Positions 44,042-52,882 of a DNA stretch of 64,000 bases are shown piece by piece. Below the pieces are notes generated by a model that did not search any database, was not told the DNA's origin, and saw nothing but the letters and a program-made list of their open reading frames with translations. Positions within the stretch are counted from its first letter, which is position 1. The number at the start of each line of letters is the position of its first letter. The DNA is from Bacillus massilinigeriensis (GTDB lineage: Bacteria > Bacillota > Bacilli > Bacillales > Cytobacillaceae): positions 494,068 through 558,067 of the forward strand of contig NZ_LT630004.1 of the NCBI RefSeq assembly GCF_900111815.1. Reading direction: 5' to 3'. Position numbers and translations under genes: made by a program.

Positions 44042-47000
44042 GCTAACTGAATTGGTGAAAAAGAAAATCTTAATGATGGATGGTGCGATGGGGACGATGC
44101 TCCAAAATGCTGATTTGACGGCAGCTGATTTTGGTGGGGAAGAGTTTGAAGGGTGCAACGAATATTTGAATCTCACTTCGCCGAGAGTCATCGAAGAGAT
44201 TCACCGTCAGTATTTCGAAGCCGGCGCTGATATTGTGGAGACGAATACGTTCGGTGCTACGAGTATAGTGCTGGACGAATACGGCATTGGGGACAAAGCA
44301 TATGAAATTAATCGGGAGGCAGCTCTGCTAGCAAGGAAAGCAGCGAATGAGGCATCTTCTTCTGAGTGGCCGAGATTTGTTGCTGGTTCGATGGGACCGA
44401 CAACGAAAACTTTAAGCGTTACAGGTGGAGCCACCTTTGAATCTTTGGCGGATGCCTATGAAGAGCAAACGCTAGGACTGATCGATGGCGGTGTTGATTT
44501 GCTTTTGCTTGAAACGAGCCAGGATCTTTTGAATGTGAAAGCTGCATTCACAGGAATCCAGCGGGCTTTCAGTCTCCGGGAAAAAGAGCTGCCGCTCATG
44601 ATTTCTGCGACCATAGAACCGATGGGAACAACGCTTGCCGGTCAGTCGATCGAAGCTTTCTATATATCCGTCGCCCACATGAAGCCTTTCGCCATCGGGT
44701 TGAATTGCGCGACTGGACCGGAATTTATGCAGGAGCATCTCCGCTCGCTTTCTGACTTGGCGGGCTGCGCTGTCAGCTGCTATCCGAACGCAGGGTTGCC
44801 GGATGAAGAAGGCCAATACCATGAGACACCGGAAATCCTTGCCCGGAAGCTCGCCGGGTTTGCAGAGGAAGGCTGGCTGAATATTGTCGGCGGCTGCTGC
44901 GGAACGACTCCAGAACATATTAAAGCAATTTCTGATGCGATGGAAGGACGAGTGCCGCGAGTGGCAACAGAGAACAGCCAGCACATGATTTCCGGCATCG
45001 AGCCTTTCATTTATGATGATCCTTCGCTCCGGCCAATCATGGTTGGCGAAAGGACGAACGTGATTGGTTCACGGAAATTCCGGCGCTTGATTTCGGAAGG
45101 AAAGATGGAGGAGGCAGCAGAGGTTGCCAGGGCTCAGGTGAAAAATGGAGCCCATGTGATCGATATTTGCCTCGCAGATCCGGATCGCGAAGAGGTCACG
45201 GACATGGAGAATTTTATTCAAGAAGCGGTGAAGAAAGTCAAGGTGCCGCTCGTGATTGATTCAACGGATGATGAAGTGATCGAGAAAGCGTTGCGCTACT
45301 GTCAGGGAAAGTCGATCATCAACTCGGTCAACCTGGAGGACGGTGAAGAGCGGTTTGGGAATGTCGGGAGGCTTGTGAGCCAATATGGCGGGGCGGTGGT
45401 CGTCGGCACGATTGATGAAGAAGGAATGGGGGTTACCGCTGAGCGCAAGCTGGAAATCGCCGCTCGTTCGTATAAGCTGCTTGTGGAAAAGTACAAGGTT
45501 CCGCCGCAGGATCTCATTTTTGATGCGTTAGTTTTTCCGGTTGGAACGGGCGATGCGCAGTATATTGGTGCTGCGAAGGCAACCGTCGATGGCATTAGAA
45601 AAATTAAGGAAGCTTTCCCAGAAACTCAGACGATTCTTGGAATCAGCAATGTTTCCTTCGGCCTGCCTCCAGTAGGACGCGAAGTGCTGAATTCCGTATT
45701 CCTCTATCACTGTACGCAGGCGGGCCTCGACTATGCGATTGTCAACACGGAAAAACTGGAGCGGTTTGCTTCCATCAATCCTGAAGAAATCAAAATGGCG
45801 GAAGCATTGCTTTTCGAGACGACGGACGAGAATCTCGCCGCATTTACGGACTTTTATCGGGATAAAAAAAAGGAAGCGAAGAGCGCGCTTCCCGATATGA
45901 CGCTTGAGGAGCGTCTCGCCTATTTTGTCCTCGAGGGAACGAAGGAAGGATTATTTCCGGCGCTGGAAGAAGCACTGCAATTGTATCCTGCACCGCTTGA
46001 TATCATCAATGGACCGCTGATGGAAGGGATGAAAGAAGTCGGCAGGCTGTTTAACGATAACAGGCTCATCGTGGCGGAGGTGCTGCAAAGCGCGGAAGTC
46101 ATGAAAGCAGCAGTATCGTATCTTGAGCCGCATATGGCAAAAAATGAATCATCCGCAGCAAAGGGAAAGGTCATTTTGGCAACAGTGAAAGGCGATGTAC
46201 ACGATATCGGCAAGAACCTTGTGGACATCATCCTCAGTAACAATGGCTACGAGGTTATTGATCTCGGAATCAAGGTGAATCCTGCTGCTTTAATTGATGC
46301 CGTGAAAAAAGAACAGCCAGATATTATCGGTCTATCAGGACTCTTGGTAAAATCCGCTCAGCAGATGGTCCTGACAGCAAGAGACATGAAGCAGGCGGGA
46401 ATTGATACGCCAATCATGGTCGGCGGGGCGGCGCTATCGCGGAAATTTACAGATTCAAAAATCGCCGGAGAGTATGACGGACTTGTACTATACGCGAAGG
46501 ATGCGATGAACGGCTTGTCGCTTGCCAACAAGCTTCGCGATCCGGAAGAACAGGAAAAGCTGGAGACTGAGACGAGAGAGAAACAGTTGAATGCCATCGT
46601 GAGGAGTGAAGCTGCCAAGGAAAGACCGTCTGCGGCAACAGCGGTGCTGGAGCGAGTGCGGAAGGTTGCGGTGGCGCCAGTTTTTACCCCGGAGGATAGG
46701 AAAAGGCATTTAGTGAAATCGCTCACCCTTGCGCATATTGAACCGTATATCAATATGCAGATGCTGATCGGCCACCATTTAGGCGTAAAAGGCAAAGTGG
46801 AAAGGCTGATTGCGGAAGGCGAAGAAAAAGCAGTGAAAATTTACGAGGCAGTCCAGACGCTTTTAATAGAAGCGAGAGAGAAAGAATGGATCAAGCCCGC
46901 TGCTGTATATCAATTTTTCCCGGCAGCTTCGGAAGGGAATAAACTCTTTATCTATGAGGATGAGAGCCGAAGCAGAATAGTGGAAACGTTCGACTTTCCG

Positions 47001-47477
47001 CGCCAGGAAGGGGCATCAGGCTTATGCCTAGCAGACTATGTAAGACCTGCCGCCGATGGGGTGACAGACTATGTCGGGATGTTTGCAGTCACAGCCGGAA
47101 AGGGAATCCGGCAAGCAGCGCAAGCTTGGAAGCAGGAAGGACGCTTTTTCGAGAGCCACGCCATCCAGGCGCTAGCCCTGGAATCCGCAGAAGGACTCGC
47201 AGAACTCATTCACAGACAAATGCGGGACCGCTGGGGATTCCCGGATCTGCCAAGCATGACAATGAAAGACCGCTTTGCAGCGAAATACCAAGGGCAACGA
47301 TTCTCCTTCGGCTATCCAGCATGCCCGGAACTTGAAGATCAGAAAAAGCTATTCGGATTGCTGAAACCAGAAGAAATCGGCATCGAGCTCACAGAAGGCT
47401 GCATGATGGAACCAGAAGCATCCGTAACAGCAATCGTATTCTCTCATCCTGAGGCAAGGTATTTTAATGTGCTGTGA
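44031..47477 (+). CDS. metH: Cobalamin-dependent methionine synthase
   Basis: Transfers a methyl group from methyl-THF through cobalamin to homocysteine. 1148 residues with all modules in order: Hcy-binding with 'VGGCCGTTPEH', pterin-binding ('PIMVGERTNVIGSRKF'), the B12 cap and Rossmann domain with D722-x-H724-x2-G ('GDVHDIGKN') and 'GLSGLLVKS', and the C-terminal activation domain ending 'EARYFNVL'. ATG 44031 (AGGAGGAAGCAGC upstream) overlaps yitJ by 11 nt. It makes the operon dependent on B12, and the window ends with a cobalamin riboswitch gene. Confidence 0.97.
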   Translation: MSTKLTELVKKKILMMDGAMGTMLQNADLTAADFGGEEFEGCNEYLNLTSPRVIEEIHRQYFEAGADIVETNTFGATSIVLDEYGIGDKAYEINREAALLARKAANEASSSEWPRFVAGSMGPTTKTLSVTGGATFESLADAYEEQTLGLIDGGVDLLLLETSQDLLNVKAAFTGIQRAFSLREKELPLMISATIEPMGTTLAGQSIEAFYISVAHMKPFAIGLNCATGPEFMQEHLRSLSDLAGCAVSCYPNAGLPDEEGQYHETPEILARKLAGFAEEGWLNIVGGCCGTTPEHIKAISDAMEGRVPRVATENSQHMISGIEPFIYDDPSLRPIMVGERTNVIGSRKFRRLISEGKMEEAAEVARAQVKNGAHVIDICLADPDREEVTDMENFIQEAVKKVKVPLVIDSTDDEVIEKALRYCQGKSIINSVNLEDGEERFGNVGRLVSQYGGAVVVGTIDEEGMGVTAERKLEIAARSYKLLVEKYKVPPQDLIFDALVFPVGTGDAQYIGAAKATVDGIRKIKEAFPETQTILGISNVSFGLPPVGREVLNSVFLYHCTQAGLDYAIVNTEKLERFASINPEEIKMAEALLFETTDENLAAFTDFYRDKKKEAKSALPDMTLEERLAYFVLEGTKEGLFPALEEALQLYPAPLDIINGPLMEGMKEVGRLFNDNRLIVAEVLQSAEVMKAAVSYLEPHMAKNESSAAKGKVILATVKGDVHDIGKNLVDIILSNNGYEVIDLGIKVNPAALIDAVKKEQPDIIGLSGLLVKSAQQMVLTARDMKQAGIDTPIMVGGAALSRKFTDSKIAGEYDGLVLYAKDAMNGLSLANKLRDPEEQEKLETETREKQLNAIVRSEAAKERPSAATAVLERVRKVAVAPVFTPEDRKRHLVKSLTLAHIEPYINMQMLIGHHLGVKGKVERLIAEGEEKAVKIYEAVQTLLIEAREKEWIKPAAVYQFFPAASEGNKLFIYEDESRSRIVETFDFPRQEGASGLCLADYVRPAADGVTDYVGMFAVTAGKGIRQAAQAWKQEGRFFESHAIQALALESAEGLAELIHRQMRDRWGFPDLPSMTMKDRFAAKYQGQRFSFGYPACPELEDQKKLFGLLKPEEIGIELTEGCMMEPEASVTAIVFSHPEARYFNVL

Positions 47478-47558
47478 GGCGAGTGCGTTCGCGCTAATTG
47501 TAGGTAAGTAGGGGTAACTGGAAGGGAGTGAAGGGTGTCACGAAAGGTGAAGTTCGTA

Positions 47559-47654
47559 TTACCGTAGATAAATGGTGGATTACCGTAGATAAAATAGCAT
47601 TTACCGTAGATAAATTGCTGTTTACCGTAGATAAATTGCCAGTTACCGTAGATA
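47559..47654 (-). repeat. 21-bp-period TTACCGTAGATA array (5 units)
   Basis: TTACCGTAGATA starts at 47559, 47580, 47601, 47622 and 47643, exactly 21 bp apart and identical in all five. It is the reverse complement of TATCTACGGTAA, the first unit of the array at 38705, so this array is inverted. The 9-nt fillers differ. It starts 82 nt after metH. The period is a multiple of three, so spurious peptides with a repeated FIYG motif appear on the minus strand. Confidence 0.95.
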
Positions 47655-47832
47655 ACAGCCAAAATCACCCATCCCTCCCATGAAAAAAGCCGTGATTGCA
47701 GGCATACAGGCCAAAAAACTTGGGAAAACCTTAAAAAAGACCCCAAAACTCTAAAAAAATGTTAAATTGGGGAATATGTAAGCTGTATTTTGGTAATGAT
47801 ATAACTACCAAGTGTTTATCCCCCTTACTTTG

Positions 47833-47860
47833 GCCCTCCTAAATGGAGGGCTCTTTTTAA
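47833..47860 (+). terminator. Terminator downstream of metH
   Basis: GCCCTCC / GGAGGGC stem with a 5-nt loop, then TCTTTTTAATT. It lies about 350 nt after metH, beyond the repeat array. Confidence 0.78.
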
Positions 47861-47920
47861 TTATTGGTTTGAAAATTATGTTAAATTAGTAATAACGATA
47901 AATGATTATGGGGGAGAATC

Positions 47921-48322
47921 ATGGACATTGAACAAAGATTGTATGAGGCTGCTACTGAATTGATTAAACAGAGATACCCTTCTGGATGGGGTGGTGCAGC
48001 AGCTATGTATACTGAAGATGGGAAGATACTTACAAGTGTTGCTCCAGAAGTTATCAATGCATCGACAGAATTGTGTATTGAAACGGGTGCAATCCTTGAG
48101 GCACATAAGCATAACACAAAAATTACTTATTCGATTTGTGTTGTAAGAGACGATGAAAGAGCTGAATTTAAAGTTTTAACTCCTTGTGGCGTATGTCAAG
48201 AAAGACTCTTTTATTGGGGCAGTGGTGTTAAAGCAGCTGTTACTAACCAAGATGGGAAACTTGTATATAAAACATTGAAGGAAATCCAACCATATCATTG
48301 GTATAGAGCTTATACAGATTAA
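47921..48322 (+). CDS. Cytidine-deaminase-like protein (blasticidin-S deaminase type)
   Basis: 133 residues of the deaminase fold. Zinc-site segments are 'ASTELCIETGAILEAHK' (catalytic Cys/Glu region, with an unusual C-x-E order) and 'TPCGVCQERL' (PCxxC). The C-terminal 'NQDGKLVYKTLKEIQPYHWY' resembles blasticidin-S deaminase. ATG 47921 has TGGGGGAG upstream. Function probably nucleoside deamination or detoxification; substrate unknown. Confidence 0.8.
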   Translation: MDIEQRLYEAATELIKQRYPSGWGGAAAMYTEDGKILTSVAPEVINASTELCIETGAILEAHKHNTKITYSICVVRDDERAEFKVLTPCGVCQERLFYWGSGVKAAVTNQDGKLVYKTLKEIQPYHWYRAYTD

Positions 48323-48407
48323 TATTCTTAAATATTGGTTGCCAAAGTCTTAGTGTGAAACACTTTAAGTAGTTTTAAAAAAGGTTGAACAATAAATGAT
48401 AGTAAAT

Positions 48408-48450
48408 AAACTCGTACAGAAGGGTTGCCCAACTCTGTACGAGTTTTTAG
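48408..48450. terminator. Bidirectional terminator
   Basis: Thirteen-bp perfect stem AAACTCGTACAGA / TCTGTACGAGTTT followed by TTAG. It lies between the deaminase on plus and the small membrane genes on minus. Confidence 0.85.
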
Positions 48451-48499
48451 TTGTAGGCTTATATCCAATTAATAACGTGGATAAAAGCCAGATAGCCTT

Positions 48500-48784
48500 T
48501 TACCCAGTGATTACATATCCATCCAAATACCCAAGAACTAGCACTGCCAAGATAAATCCTAAGATGGAAAGCCCAATTTTATTCTTTAAACTTACAGAGG
48601 AAAAACGAGCATAGATTTTCATGTTGATTTTAAAAAGAGTAATATAAGTCAACATGCTTAAAAGGATGACTACCAGATCAACAACTGTAAAAGGACTGCC
48701 TAAATAAGGATCTGATACATAGTTGATAAGAATAATGATGGCAAAAAATAAAGACTGCGAGAAAGCGAATGTTATGTTTTTCAT
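48500..48784 (-). CDS. Small membrane protein (94 aa)
   Basis: Three hydrophobic segments ('FSQSLFFAIIILINYVSD', 'VVDLVVILLSMLTYITLFKI', 'KIGLSILGFILAVLVLGYL') with short basic loops. AAGAGGACACCCT precedes the ATG, so translation is well supported. It is second in a two-gene minus-strand unit with the 74-codon gene at 48797. The family is not recognised. Confidence 0.75.
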   Translation of the reverse strand: MKNITFAFSQSLFFAIIILINYVSDPYLGSPFTVVDLVVILLSMLTYITLFKINMKIYARFSSVSLKNKIGLSILGFILAVLVLGYLDGYVITG

Positions 48785-48796
48785 AGGGTGTCCTCT

Positions 48797-49021
48797 TTAT
48801 TTCAATTTCCTTTGCCGATGAAGGGTTTTAGCAATTCCTATTGCAATCAACTGAGGAATGAGATTTAAGATGGTTACTAGGTTTAGAAATCCTGTGGTGG
48901 AAAATGGTTTGAAGTAATACCCCTGATCCTCCATGTTGGATGTTTTTATAAAATAGTACGAAACCAAGACGGATAGGATATTGCCAATGATAATGCTGCA
49001 TAACTTTCCGATTTTGATTAT
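48797..49021 (-). CDS. Small membrane protein with a non-canonical start (74 aa)
   Basis: A frame of 74 codons with two hydrophobic segments ('GKLCSIIIGNILSVLVSYYF' and 'TGFLNLVTILNLIPQLIAIG') and a basic tail 'HRQRKLK'. A strong ribosome-binding site (AGAGGCGG) lies 7 nt before the first codon, which is ATA, followed by ATC; there is no in-frame ATG, GTG or TTG there. The stop is 12 nt before the next ATG. Either an ATA/ATC start is used or the start codon has mutated and the gene is failing. Confidence 0.55.
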   Translation of the reverse strand: MIKIGKLCSIIIGNILSVLVSYYFIKTSNMEDQGYYFKPFSTTGFLNLVTILNLIPQLIAIGIAKTLHRQRKLK

Positions 49022-49435
49022 GGTTAGTCCGCCTCTAAGTTACATATAACTGAAATGCCCGTTTCTTATTCGTCTTTTTTATCCGGGATAATTAGAAAAA
49101 TATAAAATAAATTCCTTATACAAATATTTGAATGACGAATGAGGAAATGAAAACGAGACTGTTGATTGTTAGAAAATTTTCATATTAACACCTGACTCAT
49201 TACATTAAACAAAAAGCTTCCGAAAAAAAATTCTCTTCATTAACTTTTCTTCACCCCTTAGATTATTGATAAGATTCTTCAGAATACGAATAGAAAGCTT
49301 CTATCACTTTTTCGTCGGTGGAACCTGTTGCTTATTGAAATGTTTATCTCATAAAAAACCCAAAACCCACCAACATGTAATTTTTGAATATAATTGAAAG
49401 AAATCAGGACAAAATCATCCTGATTTCTATTCAAT
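49022..49435. other. Intergenic region with one hairpin
   Basis: No gene recognised. A hairpin GAAATCAGGA / TCCTGATTTC at 49400-49427 lies directly past the 3' end of the pseudogene on the minus strand and may be its terminator. Confidence 0.5.
49400..49427 (-). terminator. Possible terminator of the pseudogene
   Basis: Ten-bp perfect stem with an 8-nt loop; on the minus strand it is followed by TTTCAATT. It starts 9 nt after the pseudogene stop. Confidence 0.6.
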
Positions 49436-49790
49436 TTATTGAATTCTACTTAGTTCATTATACTCCTCAAAAATTTCATATATTCCGTAATTCCTTCTGC
49501 CGTATTCAGTTGCAGCATCATTGGTTCCGTTATATCTAGCAATTACAGCTTTAGTCTGTTCAACTGTATAGTTAAGGTAACCCTTTGATTTTACACGGAG
49601 AAACTTCACTTTTCACTGCATTTTCATATTGACTGTCGAGAGCTACATCAAAAGTCAGCGAGGAAGGTTGTACTGCATCTTCTCCAAGGTCTCTTCCTGA
49701 TTTTATGTTGTTGTCGATTGTAATTCCTCCAGCCCCACTTCCGATAGTGATAGTTGAAAATCCTTGTATGAGTTGGTTAACTATTCTTTT
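49436..49790 (-). pseudogene. Frameshifted, 5'-truncated gene remnant
   Basis: Two coding-like pieces lie in different frames. The upstream piece reads 'LIQGFSTITIGSGAGGITID' and 'LTFDVALDSQYENAVKSE' and hits a stop at 49572. The downstream piece reads 'FLRVKSKGYLNYTVEQTKAV', 'IARYNGTNDAATEYGRRNYG', 'IYEIFEEYNELSRIQ' and stops at 49436. A one-base shift near 49600-49620 joins them. There is no start or ribosome-binding site, and the 5' side runs into the neighbouring DUF1648 gene. The family is not recognised; the C-terminal style recalls tail parts of larger secreted or phage-like proteins. Confidence 0.6.
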
Positions 49791-50269
49791 TGCAGTTTGA
49801 ACATCCGAATCGAACCAAACAGAGCGGTGCCGAAAATAATCGCGAGAATCAGAGGCAATCCCAAGCCCCCAAGAAGGCTGCCTTTTCCCGTTGAAACAGC
49901 AATATCATTCAGCATACCAAAAGCAAAAACCATCAGTATTTCATTTTTGATGACATTCAACATTAGACTTGAATGTCGATAAAGCCTTTCCCGGTTCTCT
50001 TCGGTCAAATTACTATAGTTATGCCATTGTGGGCGCTTTTCGAGGAAACCCAGTACAATCCAAAGAAGAAAGCCAATGGATGGAGGAATAAAAATGCGAT
50101 TTCTCACTCCCCACTTGTCGGGTTCTCCAGCTGCATTGTAGTGTGTCGGCACTTGATCTGGAAGGGATGGAAACTTGATGAGCAGGTAAACTAAGGCGGC
50201 GCTGAAGGCAAGAAGGCTTATAGCATTGAGCACCTTTCCAACAAGCGGTGATTTAAATTTTGGTTCCAT
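49781..50269 (-). CDS. DUF1648-domain membrane protein
   Basis: 162 residues. The DUF1648 segment 'FPSLPDQVPTHYNAAGEPDK' follows the first membrane helix, with three further helices ('IFIPPSIGFLLWIVLGFLEK', 'VIKNEILMVFAFGMLNDI', 'LGLPLILAIIFGTALFGSI'). Related to parts of SdpI-like immunity proteins. Ribosome-binding site AGAGGGATA before the ATG. It follows the sensor kinase gene by 16 nt, so it is probably in the same operon. Confidence 0.85.
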   Translation of the reverse strand: MEPKFKSPLVGKVLNAISLLAFSAALVYLLIKFPSLPDQVPTHYNAAGEPDKWGVRNRIFIPPSIGFLLWIVLGFLEKRPQWHNYSNLTEENRERLYRHSSLMLNVIKNEILMVFAFGMLNDIAVSTGKGSLLGGLGLPLILAIIFGTALFGSIRMFKLQKE

Positions 50270-50285
50270 GTGAATATCCCTCTTT

Positions 50286-52022
50286 TCACGTAATCTCCGA
50301 TTTGTTTCCTTCTGCGGGAAGAATAATCCGGAATACGGTACCTTCCCTCGGTTTGCTTTTCACGTTAATAGAACCTTCATGTATTTCCACTAATTGTTTT
50401 GTGATGGCCATGCCAAGACCCGTTCCAGCACCTGATTCGCTTGTATTAGTACCTCGGTAGTAACGCTGGAACAGTTTATTGACCGTCTCAGTGTCCATCC
50501 CTATGCCGTCATCCTCGATTTTAATCACAATGAGGTGCTGCTCTACTTGTGTAAGAGAAATGGTGATTTTAGTGCCGTCTGGATTGTATTTCACCGCATT
50601 GTTGATGAGGTTATCGATAATTCTTTGGAACCATTTCGGATCGATATATGCAAATATCGGTACTTCAGCTGGTTGAAATAAAAACTCTTTCCCGCTGTTG
50701 GCAGGGTCATTGATGAAGGTGATAATAGACCGGCGCATAAATTCGTTCAAGTCCACTCTTTCCTTGCAAATCGGTAATGCATGGTTGCTTAGTCGGTATG
50801 TTAAAGTCAAATCCTCAAGCAACTCCATCATATAGGAAGATTTTTCAGCAATAATTTCAGCAAATTCTTTACGCTCGTCTTCTGTCCATGAATAGTTATC
50901 TGATTCTAGCATTTGGGCAAAGCCTGATATGGAGGAAAGCGGTGTTTTTAGGTCATGAGAAAGGCCGCTAATCCATTCCTCCCGGGTTTTAGCAATCTTT
51001 TTCTGCTCCTTTTCGTTCTGCTGCAATGTTTCTGTCAGTGCAGTAAGTTTTGCAATTAGATCTTTATATAGACGGTATTTTCTTTTTAAGTTCCCATTTT
51101 TATTTTGTAAAAGTGATTGATTCTGATGGTCTACCGGCTGCTCGTATATACCGCTCCCCAGGTTTTGAATCCATTTCATCATTGTAATTAACGGAATTCC
51201 GAACTTACGTGCATACCAGAAAGTACCCATCAATAAAAATAAAAACAATAATGCTAAGGCAATGAAAAAACTAGTTTTTAATGTGTCTATCATTTTAGCA
51301 TCTATTCTAGAGGATAAAGTGGGACCATTTATCCCTGTCATAACGGTAAGCTTTGTTTCAGCATGAAAGTAGGCTGTTGAACCATTTTGCTTCAAAGCTA
51401 ACCATTCTTTATTGGAATATTTCCCCTTCTTTTTCCCGTAAGAATCTAGCACCCTGCCATTTGGGGCGATAAGGTGAACCCAACCGCCTTTTTCTTGAAT
51501 AAGCTGTTGGGTAGCGGGGGAAAGGCTGAGACGGTGATTTACCCAATCCACATGCGGTTTGATTATCTCCATTAATCGTAACGGTTCATTTACCTTTCCT
51601 AGAACAGCGAGCATCGGCTTCTGTCCATCGAAATCCAAATCCCAAAATGTATACTCTGTTGAGGAGGATCTTGGCTGAAGAGTTAAAGCCGCAAGTTCAC
51701 TCTTCGAAAAATAAGAAGGTACTTCTTTAGGCGCATCAAATGAACCGATAACTTCCCCTTTTTCGTCTATGATAAGGAACCATGCTTGTTGGGTTCTAGC
51801 TGCTTGCTTTAACTCTTCGTCAAAGATTGCTTTATTGCTTTTTATAGTGATTTTATTTCTCAAATAATAGTCTTCTGCTAGAGATAAATCATTGGTCATT
51901 TCCTCTTCCGTAAGGGTGAAACCCATAAAAATCGCAAACAATAACAATAAAAAGAAAAAGAGTAAAAAGACTATGGTTAGTTGCAAGAAAAACTGAACGA
52001 CGAATCGCTTATGAATGTTCAT
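50286..52022 (-). CDS. Sensor histidine kinase
   Basis: 578 residues. Two membrane helices (about 13-37 and 256-278) flank an extracellular sensor domain, then come a HAMP-like linker, the phospho-acceptor H-box 'GLSHDLKTPLSSISGFAQML', and an HATPase domain ('DNLINNAVKYNPDGT', 'DDGIGMD', 'GAGTGLGMAITKQL'). ATG 52022 (GGAGCGAGAC upstream) lies inside the end of the regulator gene. It pairs with the OmpR-type regulator and is divergent from an ABC exporter, a layout typical of peptide-antibiotic sensing; the ligand is unknown. Confidence 0.93.
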   Translation of the reverse strand: MNIHKRFVVQFFLQLTIVFLLFFFLLLLFAIFMGFTLTEEEMTNDLSLAEDYYLRNKITIKSNKAIFDEELKQAARTQQAWFLIIDEKGEVIGSFDAPKEVPSYFSKSELAALTLQPRSSSTEYTFWDLDFDGQKPMLAVLGKVNEPLRLMEIIKPHVDWVNHRLSLSPATQQLIQEKGGWVHLIAPNGRVLDSYGKKKGKYSNKEWLALKQNGSTAYFHAETKLTVMTGINGPTLSSRIDAKMIDTLKTSFFIALALLFLFLLMGTFWYARKFGIPLITMMKWIQNLGSGIYEQPVDHQNQSLLQNKNGNLKRKYRLYKDLIAKLTALTETLQQNEKEQKKIAKTREEWISGLSHDLKTPLSSISGFAQMLESDNYSWTEDERKEFAEIIAEKSSYMMELLEDLTLTYRLSNHALPICKERVDLNEFMRRSIITFINDPANSGKEFLFQPAEVPIFAYIDPKWFQRIIDNLINNAVKYNPDGTKITISLTQVEQHLIVIKIEDDGIGMDTETVNKLFQRYYRGTNTSESGAGTGLGMAITKQLVEIHEGSINVKSKPREGTVFRIILPAEGNKSEIT

Positions 52023-52725
52023 GTCTCGCTCCGTCAGGAACAAATTTATAACCTAATCCCCTTACTGTTACGATGCAAGCAGGTTTACTCGGATCCTTTT
52101 CGATTTTTTCGCGCAGCTTTCTGATGTGGACCATGATTGTATTATCCTCACCAAGAAATTCCTCTCCCCAAACCTTTTCATATAGCTGGCTTTTGCTAAA
52201 CAGTTGATTTGGGTGCTGGCAAAAGAAAAGCAAAAGCTGATAGACCTGGGCTGGCAGCTCTATTTGCTTACCATCTACTATCACTTCGCCGCATTGTGGA
52301 TTGACCTGAATTCTGCCATATTGGTAGATCGTTTGAACAGGAGTGGTACTTCGGTCTTTTTGCCGGCGTAAATGGGCTTTAATTCTTGCAACCACCTCTA
52401 GTGGATTAAACGGCTTTGTAATATAGTCGTCAGCTCCTAGAGCAAATCCTGAAAGTTTATCTAAATCCGTCGTTCTTGCAGTAAGAAAGAAGATAGGTGC
52501 TTCTGTCGTTTGACGTATTAAAGGACAGATTTCAAAACCACTTTGGCCAGGAAGCATCACATCTAATAGAACCAAGTCATACCTTTTGGATTGACAAAGG
52601 ATTAGTGCCTCTTCGGCAGAAGTAGCTGTATCTATTTGATCAAAATCTTCCTTTTTCAAAATGGTTGTAAGCATGCGCAGAATGGCAAGTTCATCATCGA
52701 CAATTAATATTTGTGATTTATACAT
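52009..52725 (-). CDS. OmpR-family response regulator
   Basis: 238 residues. The receiver domain has the acidic pair in 'ILIVDDE', the phospho-Asp in 'LVLLDVMLPG', Thr in 'FFLTART' and Lys in 'DDYITKPFNP'. The C-terminal winged helix is the Trans_reg_C type ('DNTIMVHIRKLREKIEKDPS', 'TVRGLGYKF'). It overlaps the kinase start by 14 nt. It probably controls its own operon and the divergent ABC genes at 52883. Confidence 0.94.
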   Translation of the reverse strand: MYKSQILIVDDELAILRMLTTILKKEDFDQIDTATSAEEALILCQSKRYDLVLLDVMLPGQSGFEICPLIRQTTEAPIFFLTARTTDLDKLSGFALGADDYITKPFNPLEVVARIKAHLRRQKDRSTTPVQTIYQYGRIQVNPQCGEVIVDGKQIELPAQVYQLLLFFCQHPNQLFSKSQLYEKVWGEEFLGEDNTIMVHIRKLREKIEKDPSKPACIVTVRGLGYKFVPDGARHEHS

Positions 52726-52882
52726 TTGAAAAAACTCCCTACGATGTGTTATTCCACTAATATCATAACATGGAGATTGCTAAATTCTTCTATAAAATTA
52801 AGGTGGAATTAAGGTAAGCTTTCCAATGTATTAAGGTAAAAGAATTATAATGGTGCACAGAGATACAGGGAGGGATATATGT

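Noticed and set aside
47444-47746. Minus-strand frame with FIYG repeats
   Set aside because: A translation of the family-B array only; no start signals and no non-repeat coding part.
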